Of a DNA stretch of 64,000 nucleotides, positions 12,301-23,988 are shown one piece after another. A model generated the notes under the pieces. It was not told the DNA's origin. It saw only the letters and a list, made by a program, of their open reading frames with translations, and did no database searches. This DNA comes from Aquanectria penicillioides (lineage: Eukaryota; Ascomycota; Sordariomycetes; Hypocreales; Nectriaceae). Position 1 is the first letter of the stretch. Each line of letters starts with the position of its first letter. The position numbers and the translations under genes were made by a program. Location: contig PYIU01000003.1 of the NCBI GenBank assembly GCA_003415625.1, positions 3,782,001-3,846,000 of the forward strand, given 5' to 3'.

Positions 12301-15300
12301 AGCAGACTCTGACGTTCTAGATCTCTCCAGAGCCTGAACAAGGAAACGGGAGAAGCTCCCATGCCGCCGACCGCGTGATCATTGATCCCATGCTTGTCCC
12401 CCACGTCGATAGCTTGTACCCACAAATGCCCCCCCGGTCGCTTATGTAGTGTCGTCATGGCTGGGCTGAACTCAGCACCTCGTGGAAGTTCATCGTGCAT
12501 GAAGGGATCCAATCTAGTAGCGGCTTGCCAATGCGCACCCGAAGGTATAGTGGACCTTACAGCTGTTGTGCGCTATGCAGATATTGGGCAAAGTGGACTG
12601 GCCGGACTGAGCCACCTCATGCGCGTGAAGCTTATCACGACCTCTAGAGAGGCAGACTAGCGCCAGACAGGGTGTATATGATCTAGGCGACGCAATTAGC
12701 AGCGTCGTATTGACACAGCACTGAGGCTGCACCCACACAGCCAATTTCAACTTCAAATCTTCCAAGCCCATGTTTCTGGTGGCATTTGCGTTTGTGATGG
12801 AAGCGGGTTTTGGTAGGAGAGCAGAATGACGTGATTATGCCAAACGTCTTGCCATCGAAGGGTGCGGCGTCAATTCAAGTAGTATTCCACTGACTAGCGC
12901 GCACATAAGGCCCGCCGAGGTTCAGGGGATGACTATGTGGATTTTCAGACTCAGATACCATGCGCCCATTTTCTTGTCGCTCAAAACGGGTAGAAGAATC
13001 ATGTCTTGAATCCAGAGCCATATTATTGTTGAGTCTTTTTCCTTTCAGACCAACCGGACGTTGATTAAAGTCTCGTAGCGCTATTAGCGCGTAATAGCAA
13101 CGCACAAGATGTTGCCCCAGAGGTATATAGATGTTAGACGAGTGAATGGCTGATCGTAGGGTGACTTGGCGCGTATGTGGCGTATCTTCGAAAGAAATAT
13201 AGTAGTCAATGCCATAGAATCTTGGTGTGTGATGCCCATGTTGCGGATATTGTGATCTAAGGGGTTGAATGACTTGAGAAGCTGATGAATTCCGCCTCGC
13301 TTGAAATGGTACCTGTCAACGTATCAGCGAAGGCTGGGTTGATTGCAGGACATGAAGTACCTGCTTGCTAGTCTTGGGTTCGTTAAATAACATCAGCTCA
13401 GGCACTGGGGTAGAGTAGAGCTGCCCGACGTCTACCTGAGGACGAAAATGATTGTACGGGATGGCTCAGCCTAGCTGAAACCAAGTGCTCTGATCTGGAA
13501 AGGTCTCTAAGGAGTGTTTGGAAGATGTAGTTTGATGGTATCGTCCGTGAATGGGAGATGGTGACGGAGAAAAATCGAGCAGTCCTGCATCGGGAACGGA
13601 AACTCGGAACGAGAGGTTCGGCAAGAGCCCCTACGCGTTGTTGCAAGTTAGAAAATAGAGCAACGTGACAACACTTGATGGAGGAGGGTTTGAACTTGAT
13701 GGCGTTTTGGGGGGCTGGATATCGGTCGTGTCTTACCTGGAAGAATCAGCGTCGGACCGACCTCCCTTGCCAGATAGGGCAAGCTTCGCGCTCGTGTCCG
13801 GCCGTGCCTCTGTTCTGCATTGTGGGAAGGAGAGGCCATGTGCTCGATGAGATAGAGGAGGCAAATGGCGGTGACCATGGAGATGGCCGAGCAAAGAAGA
13901 AAAGAGGACGCGGGCGTAGGCTCGAAGGGGAGTGTGCGGATGCCACCTGACAATGCTATCCACACACAAAGCTCTCGATGTGCATAAATCGGTCAAGGAC
14001 AAAGTAACGACTTGGGAGTGCGCCACCTGAGGGGTTTTCGAAAGCCCCGAGACTTTCGATCGGGCTCCGGACGGGGGCAGAGTTAGCATGCGCCAGGGGA
14101 TCGAGCAATAAGGCTGTAAGGGGCATCTTTGCTGGACCGGAAGAAAGGAGGATACGGCAGGGAAATGTGATAAATGACAACTAAAGAGACCAGATAGTGA
14201 GAAGGAGGTGACACAGACTGGCTTCTGATGCCACTATTGGCTATGTTTGTATTTTCGAGTGTGAAAAGCGATCACACGAACCGGCTAGCGAGTGTGCCGG
14301 TACCTACTGTCGTCAGGTCGTGCTCCATGCTCTGTCGGGAAAGAAATTTCAGGGGCTGAATTCGTGTCAGTCGCTTTGGAGTTGGATTTCAGGTCGCCAC
14401 TATTCGAAAAGGATGTGATGGATCAAGGAGACAGTCGAAGGAGAGCGTGTGACATGTTAGTTAGGGGATGAGAGGAGGGCTTTGACACCGGAATGGAGCA
14501 TGCCCGGCCGTTCCCGTCTCCCGTTCTCCTGCACACTGGACGGATCACCCCAAACCGTGACTCTGCATAAGCCTAACCTCAAGTACGCCGCCCCCTTGCC
14601 TGAGAAGACTCCAAGGAAATGAGACAAGATAAATCAGACAGACAGTGGGAGCTGCATCAGGCATCGGGGAGTTGCTCGGATGGAGGTTGGCTAAGAGCTG
14701 TTTCGTAACCGGACTAGAGAACTAGCGGAAGAACTAATTATTGTTGAAATGGAGATGGACATGATGGTTTCCTGGGCTCAAGTTGAGATTCAGTGAACGC
14801 TAACGGGAAGCGTGAGCTCGGAGTGTGAATGGCGTGGGTGGGTATGCTGGGACACGGCCACGGGGGCCTAATCAGAGCGTGCGCACGAATTTCTCTCACG
14901 CTCAGCCTGTTTGCCTCGCCTGGCCACCTTCAAGTTGCATCATTGGCCAGGCCCGTGAGGTAGGTAGGTCTGCGATGAACGGCCATGTCAAGTCCCAACA
15001 AAACGAGTCCCAGCGGCCTTCGATAATTTCTTAGATTTTAGGCTTATGAATTGACTACGATAACTTACGTCAATGAATCGGATCGTGATACTAATACTAG
15101 CAGAGAAAAAGCCCATGGCTGTCATCGTTTTGTGGGACCGAGACGCAAAGGCCGTGGCATCGTGAAAATTGGCCGTGAGCGTGCAAGATAGTGCGCGGCT
15201 TGGTATATTGGCCACCAACGCTAGCCAACAACTTCACGGAGGCAAAGCCAACCGCACGCACAAACGCGTCCGTACGAGTGACATGCAACCAATGGCCCTT

Positions 15301-15500
15301 GTGACGAATCCTGAGAGACCGCCCCTGTTTCTTTCGACAGCAAAACGGAAAACGAGAAAAAACCCGCAGGCACCAACCGGCGAGGCAACCAACGCTTAAC
15401 CAAGAGAAAACGACCAGCTGGCTTGACGCCCAGCCTAACCTCGTGCACGATAATGTGACCGACGTACATTCCTACTATGCCGTGCAGTGAAACCCCCCTT
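9400..15500. other. Gene-poor region, part 1
   Basis: About 6 kb with no frame I can support as a gene. Frames of 60-160 codons occur on both strands, often overlapping in several frames (for example around 9630-10110, 10250-10630 and 13650-14090). None resembles a known family or combines a good start, splice sites and coherent composition. No transposase, reverse transcriptase or long terminal repeats were recognised. Confidence 0.5.
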
Positions 15501-15553
15501 CTTATTTAACCGCTCGCTTAGCCATGCATCAGACACGAGAACCATCATCGACT

Positions 15554-16084
15554 TGTTTTTTTTTTCCCCTCATTTTTCTTTTCATTTTTCTTTTCCCTCT
15601 TCCTTTTCACGACACTCGCATCTGCATGCTTCCTCTCTTTGCTCAACAGTCAATGAAGCTCCCCGGGAATCGAAAAAACAGGGAACGCAGCTGGATGGGA
15701 GCTTCAATTCAGTGATACCTAATATCCGACGCATTTTGAGAGGGTGGGAGCCATGTCCGGACGGAGCCCCCTTGATTGGAAGGTTGCGCCTCAGTCTCTT
15801 GCAGAGGTCAGTCACGCTTCGAGTTTCCTGACGGCTCTCGCAGCAACGCCGCTGGCAGTGTGTGTCGTATTGCCGAGAGCAGTCCTTCTGGTGGTGAAAT
15901 GACGGTCCAACGGGGGGCCCTTTCGCCGTTGGAAAGCACCCACACCGAGGACAGCACGGACAATCGATCGTGTCTCCGATCTCTGATACTAGGCTCGATC
16001 ACTGGCGGTAGCTCGAGATGCCGGACGGCGGCACTGGCCGGGCTACCCGTTGGGAGGACTCGTGGGGAAGACTCGTCGGGGTAA
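15554..16084 (+). other. Promoter-like pyrimidine tract followed by short open frames (possible transcript)
   Basis: A dense T/C tract (15554-15615) resembles the leaders of the Argonaute and 57.9-kb genes. It is followed by an AG acceptor-like site (CTCAACAG at about 15650) and small frames: an ATG at 15753 opens about 49 codons with a hydrophobic stretch, and another frame stays open to 16084 with a hydrophilic Ser/Gly/Arg-rich sequence. No complete, recognisable protein can be assembled. It could be a small gene, a non-coding RNA or chance. Confidence 0.2.
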
Positions 16085-16293
16085 GCCATCCCTCTGCAAA
16101 AGTTCCTCACGGCAATGGGGACCCTCGAGTCTCGAATTCCTGTCCTAGATGCTAGCCTTTCACTTGAGGCGTATCTTTACATTTGCTATGGACATTCTAT
16201 ATCCTGTTTGAAGTGACACGTTCCCGTCGTACTAAGAATACCCGCATGCACCCCGTAAACTCCTTCCCATGGTCCCATTCATCACCCAGATTT

Positions 16294-16320
16294 GGCCATG
16301 CCGGCCATACCGGCCATGCC
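16294..16320. repeat. 9-bp tandem repeat, three copies
   Basis: Three consecutive near-identical units (GGCCATGCC, GGCCATACC, GGCCATGCC). On the minus strand they would read as Gly-Met-Ala repeats in an open frame, but the frame is not supported as a gene. Confidence 0.8.
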
Positions 16321-18139
16321 TAGTAGTTCCATTCCAGCGAACAGACCTTTGGCAGCCATGGCGCTCGGTGCTGCTCGGCGTGGTGTGTATTGGTTACTTT
16401 GATAGCGGGCCGAGCTCCCCTGGCTCTCCGCTGTCGCTGCCCCGTCACCCAAGATAAGTTCGCCGTCAGACCCCAAATCCAGGCCAGAAGCGCCACCATG
16501 GCTCTCCCTAGTCCTAGGCCACCAGAAGCTGCGAGGGAGGTCTTTGTGACAGAGGAAGTGTTCCACCCTCTCAGCACTGTCCACCTCGGCCGACGGCGTT
16601 GGAATGTTTCTATGCGGACCGCACCTTCAAGGGCGATCATGTTAGATTTCCGATGACGATGTGTGAGAATCTTAGAAACCTGGAGACGTACGAGTCTGGA
16701 CATGAGTCACCGAGGTTGACGTCAACTGAGGAGGTCGAATTGTGCAGGTACATTTTGTGGCGGCAGCTTTAATCAATGGATGATGGGGGGGAGGAGGGCT
16801 GCGAAAGAGCTGGCAAAATGCAACACCGCCCTGCACCGTGATGGCCACACGGCAAGACATGCAAGGAACAAGAGTTAGGAATTACAAGAATATATAATGG
16901 TTCAACATATTTACTAGATCCTGGCGCGCCCTCTATCCTAAGTTGTCTCTCAGTAATTGGAACGATGACCGAGTCTGTTTTCTCACTTGTCGATTTATGA
17001 GAAAACAAGAAAAAAGAAAGAAAAGAAGCAAAACGCCATCGCGGCAAGGATACGGAAGACTGCATGCTGCGGTATGGATCTCGCCGGCGGCATGACCTTG
17101 GGTTTGGACCTTGGTACCGACAACCCATTACATCAAAATGGGCCAAGCAGCCAAGTCCCGTTGAGAGTGAAGAGACAAACCCCGGTGGCAAGGGGAGGGT
17201 CAGGTGAAGGGACTGTCAGGTCAGGACAGATCAGGTCAAGGTGATAGAAGACGCTGACGAGCTTGGCGCATGGAGTGGGTTTTCTTTCTAACCCAGCTGT
17301 TGTGCATAAGAAGATTGCTTTGTTAATGGCCAGGTCCCTGGCATGTATGGCCGGCTTGCCTCACTATGACAGACGGCTGTGGGATCCTGAAGCTCAGGGA
17401 TGAGCCTTCACAGCGTCCTCCAATTGGATTCTTCCCCGGCCACACCCACCGTTTCACCCAACCCCAACCGTTAGCAGCCGTAAGGATTCGAAGGAAACGG
17501 AGAGTGGGAAACCGAGGGCGATTCAATGTGCTAGCTTACGCATCTCATTGTAATCGAACCATTTATTCCGCTGGCGGCTCAAATCTTGGTGAATGCCATG
17601 AGACTATTTGCTGGCAATCAAGCTGTAGGCTAACTCCATCAGGCCCAAGGCGCTTTAGCCGAGTCAGCCGTCTGGGTCCAGGGCGTTCGTCCACAGCACA
17701 GGCCTCTCCTGCCGCTGTTGGGATGTGATGTTTTGGGCCTGTGCTTCGCTGCCCTCCGGTGTGTATGTCTGTGTGGGGCCAGGCTCCTCCGCGTGTGATA
17801 CCTACATGTACAAGCAAGTACAGTACTTTTGAGGCTCTGAATGCTCTCGAGAACACAGAAGTCACGAAAGCTGGAAAGGATGGGCCACTAAAGACAAAAA
17901 TGAAACACATTGACCATGGACAGAAATTCGTAATAAATTCAAAAATAAATAAGTTATAGAACAACATTTCGTTCTCTAAGACACCGAGGCTTTTGTCTCG
18001 TTTCATTCTGACCAAACCACTCAGTCCACCGTTTTTCTTTCGAAGACGTGCCTCCTTCTTTTCTAATACAAATTTCAAAAATAAATCACACCAGGGTCTG
18101 CGTCTGTTGACAGTGCTCGAGAAATGCATCGAGAAATCC

Positions 18140-18220
18140 ATCAATGTGGCGGATGAGACCTTCAGTCCTGAGCTTCGAGCTCCCTATCGTATAGGCTGGA
18201 CAAGATAAAGCCACATTGAT
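18140..18220. repeat. 11-bp inverted repeat with a 59-bp spacer
   Basis: ATCAATGTGGC at 18140-18150 is perfectly matched in reverse complement at 18210-18220. No transposase or flanking target duplication was seen, so its role is unknown. Confidence 0.6.
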
Positions 18221-18576
18221 AGGCTCTTCGGTCGAAATGAGATAAAATTCAAGACTTGCTGAGTGATGAAGCTCGTTTGCGTTGCCGACTCCCCTACGCT
18301 GAATGCTGGTGATACATCGTGGTCAGTATCTCGCTCTCCTCAGTCTTCCTTCCTACCCCTGAGACGTAACATGAACGGCGGCAACAGGAGATAGCAACCA
18401 ACATAAAGAAGTGCTTACATATTTGAAGTAGCCTTTTTACAATTGACCCTCAGAGATGACGGCATTTTTGGTAGGAGCTTGACGTCAGATGTGTCTCGCG
18501 TGGCACTGGGAATTCCTGGATCAACTGTCGATAGTTTGATGGGTAGATGTCTAGAGAAATGTGGATGAAGAGGGAC

Positions 18577-18597
18577 AAAAAAAAAAAGGGGGGGGGG
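18577..18597. repeat. Adjacent A11 and G10 homopolymers
   Basis: About 11 A directly followed by about 10 G in the gene-poor region. Length is approximate. Confidence 0.85.
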
Positions 18598-21500
18598 ATT
18601 TTGATCAAATTTTATCATCCTATTAAAAGAATTGGTAATCGGGTGTGGGATTAGAACTTGACGCGAGAAGGGAAATGATTCCTCATGCCGTCGAGTTGGC
18701 GCTATCTGCTCGAGGTACCGTCAACAATGGACAACGTATAACAAGGAGTCAGTGAAGCTACAGGTATTTATGCGAGGAAAAAAAAAAAGAAAATGAAACA
18801 AGAAAATGAAAAAGAAAAGCCAACATATCATAAAAAAATTGGTTCAGCAAGGTCGTAGTTGGAACGTAGTTAAGACGCGGACGAACGAACAGCAAGATAG
18901 CGAAGAACTCATCCACAAAGCTGTAAGCCACCATGGGAACTCACGGAGCACGATAGGGCTAGGACAATCGAAAGGAGAGATAGATGCCGTCTGAAGGCGG
19001 CGGGTGCGGGACGGGCCATGAAAAGTATCTCGATACGGACAAGCCATCCATCCATCAGATGCTGGGAGTTTGCTAAAAGTTGGGCAACACGAAACACACA
19101 TGCAATGAAAGCGACCGGCATCTTATCATCACAACAACGGATGTGAGCCAAGTTTTCGGCACCTGTCAGATTCTGCTTAGGCACGAAACCCTCCCTCGCA
19201 TCTGACTACACCATCGTAATCAGCCTCACCCTGGCCCAATGTGCCCGCCTGCTGCCGCATCCGTCTAGGGGCTAAGAAGGGCTGTACCTGTACCGGTCGC
19301 AATGGTTGTGTCGAGCGGAAAGTGGTGGAACGTAGAGGAATACTCTCCTTGCCAGCCTCCAGACCAACAAGCCAACACGGCTGTCCCGGGGGGTGCGGCA
19401 GAGGCCGCCCAGCTAGGGACTTTAGGGCTGCGGCTTGGCCTCCTCAGCAATCATCCCGCAAAAATGCCCAGCCTGATACCTCGAAGTCTCTGCTAAGATC
19501 CAAACAGGGCTGTTGAATAAATTTGGAGCCTGACCACCGAGTCAAGGTGGCCCTGTACTCACCTGAGACCCACCCCCATTCCAGCTCAGGTCACCGGCGG
19601 GCGACCTGCACATGTCCCGACTCGATGCCCGTTACGGAAGAGATGGTAGGGATCACGAAGGGTCACAAGGGATTTTAAGGCTGTGATTAATGTCTTACTT
19701 TGCCGCCCTTCTTGTGACTCTGGTTATGTAAATGGAGACATTAGCCTGCATTTGGGCGGGTCTATTGGGTTCATCTCGTGTCAACAACGTGGCATTGAAG
19801 CAGCTATGCCACCACAAGATCATCAACGAATCATAGATTGCCTTTCTCATAGCTCAATTGTTCCCCATGGTCTTAGGACTCGGCGTCTCTGGAACCCGGG
19901 CGTCGAAGTTGCACGTTGCTGTGGACGAGAACCGATAAAAAAAAAAAAAACCAACCACGACTTTAGGGGAAAGGGAGATTGCCCGGTCGACACCAGAAAA
20001 CGGGGCAATCATCCAGGTCCTATCATTGAACTCCTACGTGAAGATTTCTAAACTAGGCGCAATGCAGGTGGTGATGGGACGGACCCCATTCAGCGTTTCA
20101 CACAGGTACATGATGGTAGTCGTTCCACCAGCAACAAAGGTTTGCCAAGAAATATGCCAGGGGGGGGAGTTGGAGTACACGAATACATGGCGTTTTTGGC
20201 GGTGAGTCAACCTACTTTTACCTTGCTCCTCGATAGCCGTTGCGGATGTTGCAGGAGGGACAATCACCGGGTTGGACATCCCAGCAACTGAATGTTTGGT
20301 TATCAGAACTCATCACTAACTCGTGCGACATGCCGCCAAGACTCGTGGTCTTTGACAGTAAATATGGGCGCTGCTACTAATTGCGGCTGCTCTAGCACTG
20401 CATCGAACCTTGACCCTCTGTGTTTTCAACAAGGGTTTGGAAGGAGGCTTCACTTCATTAGCCAGCATTCCTTGTGGGCGGGTGGGCACGTGTTGGTTGT
20501 GCCTTGTGCCACCGTGAATTGTATGTGAACCTGCCGCACCAGTGACTTGCAGGCTAATTTAGAAATGTAAAAACCCAGATGCAGGGGCTTGCCCAAATTT
20601 TTTTTTTTTTAAATGGTTTTTGGTTGGGTCGCGGTTCTGGCCTGGATGCAACTGTGTGTGTTGGGCCCCGGCGCATTATTCAGTTGAGGCGGCTTCCGGC
20701 TGAGCTGAGGGCCATCGATGGCATACATGATACTCCTGAAGAAGAAGAAGCCACGGGGCAAAAACTAAGTTGTCTGAAAAAGATGCGGAGCATGCGATGT
20801 GATCAGGCCCAATGTTGGAGATCTAATTTTTCAATCTTAGATTGCAAACCATGGGTTCACGATGTCAGAACAGGGACCAGGGGGGGACAGGGGGGGAATT
20901 CGCCAGGGTCAGCTGCAAGCAATACATCAAAAGATGTCGCCGTCAACCAACACTTTTGGGCTTCAGAACAGTGGGCCTGCCTAGGGGTGACAGCCCATCC
21001 CATGCACCAAAAGACGACCTGACAAGGTACAAGACGTGTCAATATCATCGAACGATGGCCCCATGGCGCAATGGCAAAGTTTTCAACACATCCATGAACC
21101 CTTGACTAGGTCATCTCCTCATCTCACTTGGTCTGCATCTCTCCACAAAATCTACCCCATGCGATGGATTGCCAATGCCACTTCAATTCCTGCAAACCCC
21201 TGGCCTTTGAAGGAGATCTAATCTCCAGAGCGAAAGCCAAGACACGTTTCACCGCCAGGATAGGAAGAGAGGAGGATCGGGCGTTCCCGAGCCCCGATTA
21301 GACGAGTGAGTTGCATGCAAGTTTGCAAGTTTTGAAGGCTTCGTCAATGACTCAATAGCTAGCCAAGGATGTCAAACAGGCCTCGCTACTGAAAGACCAC
21401 GAAGGTAATATTTCACGCAGGGGGCATTTGCAGCAATGAAACAAGCACTGGCTTTGTGTGATTTGGCACCTTAGAGTGACTGACAATACAGCCCTGTGTT

Positions 21501-23452
21501 TCAAGGCGGCCAATGCCCCAGATTTGAAATCGGTTTCGGTAAACATTTCCGTCTTGGCCAGAGCAATCTCGCACAAAACAAAATAAGAACAAAACACACT
21601 TCTGCGTGCGCAGGAACAACAACAAGTGCCATATAAATATGGCAAAAAACAAAACTGGAATTATCAAAACCCCCCCGAAAAAAAAAAAAAGAGTCGAAGC
21701 AAGGTCGCTCTTAGGGTAGGTCATACAAGTCTGTTCGTCGCACAGGAATCGAAACTGACCGATAGCTAAGACCTGGTTTTGGGAGGCGAGAACTTGATAG
21801 TTGCAGAGGGGGCAAAGAAGTTATTAGTTTGGTCGTTCGCTGTCCTTGTTGTATTCATTTGGCATAGGCGAGACTGGATGTCGAGTCCATTGTCTTTGTC
21901 AAACATCCTGGAACGTTCTTTTTGAGTTGATACTTTATCAGAGGCACTACGAGGTTCACAATCCCTTCGAAATCTTAGCTTGGATTCCCCAAACATGTTT
22001 ACGCGCGCTGCCGGACCGACTCACGAACACTCGCTGACATTGACGTCGACGGAAGCTGTGTCATTGTCATCAGCCATGGTGATATATTGTTGTTGGACCA
22101 GGTAGGCTCAAAGTATTGGAGAATGAATCGTAACAAAGATGAACACTATCAAAGAAGGAGCGGTGAGCGAGCCTTAGATTAGGGGTATGAACTCATTTAT
22201 TCATATTGCGAGTCTGGCTCTCCAACTGTTAACCTGGGGAGATAAAACGGAACAACAGGCTTTATAACGAAACTAATGACATTGTCAGCAGTTGCAACTC
22301 GATCGTCTCGGGCCATCCGAGGAATTTGACGCCGCGAGATACAACGGTGCCTCGACCGGTCTGTCATAAAAAAAAACAAGTCGACAGATCTCGCAGGGAG
22401 ACGTGGAGGGTGTAGAGTGAATGAAGGACAAGCGAGACTGGGGTGTAGGCCAAGACGACGATAACGATGGCCGTATGACGAAAGAACAAAGGGGTTGACC
22501 GAGATTCGCCAGGCTGTTGAGAAAAGAGGAAACAAACATCGTTGTATATGAGTCTTGCATCTTAGACACGGCAAGGCCCGGCCCACCACAGTTGTCTCCC
22601 TCCGCCGGCATTTATCAAGGTGGTGTGCCTCTCAGGCTATGCCAGGTGAGACAAGAGACATCATAGCGTACATCGAGACATCCTCACGGGAACTAGAATC
22701 CACGAGTGCGGGGTGTGGTGTGGGAGGGCGGCGGCGCTCCGATGGCTCGCCATTGGCGATGATTGTATGAGCAACGGCAGCGGGGCAGAGCGCCTTATCT
22801 CGCGCGTTTTGCTTGTGCAACGTCGTTGAGCGGCCTGCCGATGCTGTGGTCTTGTGATGCGACTCTGAGCATCCGTCAGGCTGTGGCTGCGAATCTGGTT
22901 GGTCCTGGCCATATGTGCAGCGTTCCCAAGAAAGCTCGGTCAGGAGGTCTGGCCGAGGACCCCGGGGGTGACATGTAAGCCACCCCATTGATATTCTGAT
23001 TTTTCTTTTTCCCTCCGTCACTTGCGATAGATTATTCCCTTTGCCATCGTCGTAACAATCTCCCAGGCTGTCCGCTCGGGTTTGTGACAGAATTTCACCC
23101 TGTACCAACTTCCGACGCCGATTTCTTCGATATTTCCATCTGTTGGAATGATCACCTTCCCAATTAAAGTTCCTTTTTTAAGTGTGCTGCAACCAAACGA
23201 AGACCCCCCTCCTGTTGAAGACTCAGAGCTTGGACCTGGAGGGAGGCGTGATGTCTGTCGTTCATCAAACGCCACTTGATGCTTCTCGAACCTGGTAGCC
23301 AGCACACCATTTCTTCTTTCCTTTCTTTTTCTCTTTCGCTTTAGCTTTGTTTTCTCTTCGCCCCTCAAATAAACAGTGAGTTTACCTGGCCCCTGTCTCC
23401 CTTCTGTCTCTGACCGGCCCCAGGTAATCCAGCCTGTAAGAGGGTTGAGGGC

Positions 23453-23472
23453 GGGGGGGGGGGGGGGGGGGG
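23453..23472. repeat. Poly(G) run, 20 bases
   Basis: An uninterrupted G run of about 20 bases downstream of the UNC93-like gene, matching those at 6884 and 56739 in kind and length. Confidence 0.9.
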
Positions 23473-23988
23473 CAAAAGTGCGACTTTTGATCTTGTGACG
23501 CTGTGGCATGAGCCTCGAGCTCAACTAGGCGAACGAGCTCCCCGAAAGTGATAATAAATCTTGAGCTAAATAGCCCAGCCATACTTTTGTCATTGCACCG
23601 ATACCAACCAAGCCTGCTACATATTCACATGCTCAACTGAGTTAGGTTTGGGCCGCCTTCTGTTTGAATGTGCTTGTTCTGTGATATCATATACACTATG
23701 AGAAACCACATCCTGGCAGAAGAGAAGAGATCTGGAAATATATTCCATAACGAGGCCCTCTAACTTCCGTTTGCCTTTGACATGCCAACAATCGTTCCGA
23801 GACAGCCATCAGAATTTTAACTTAGGTTTTCCCAATCGATGAGCGAGCGGGGTCAATCCATTCAACTGTGCTAAATTTATACTTGCTTCTACACACATAC
23901 AGCCACTGTACCCTTTCGAGGCGCATCCAGCACATGCCAAAGAACCGCTCAAGGAAGCCTTTCTCATCGGATCTTCAATCTGAACCAC

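Larger units (their letters stand above)
16085..23988. other. Gene-poor region, part 2
   Basis: About 7.9 kb without a supportable gene. It contains a 9-bp repeat (16294-16320), A11/G10 homopolymers (18577-18597), an 11-bp inverted repeat (18140-18220) and a G20 run (23453-23472). The longest frame, 17563-18144 on the minus strand, starts with TTG and has no recognisable family. A tRNA-like beginning near 21058 is not completed by a T-arm. Confidence 0.5.

Noticed and set aside
13648..14089. Overlapping minus-strand frames of 105 and 118 codons, one with a hydrophobic stretch
   Set aside because: Several frames are open at once in GC-rich DNA, which points to composition rather than coding.
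17563..18144. 193-codon minus-strand frame
   Set aside because: It starts at TTG, has no family resemblance and mixes a hydrophobic patch with unrelated low-similarity sequence; no splice support.
21058..21130. tRNA-like beginning (GGCCCCATGGCGCAATGG)
   Set aside because: No anticodon stem, T-arm (GTTCRANTC) or closing acceptor strand follows.
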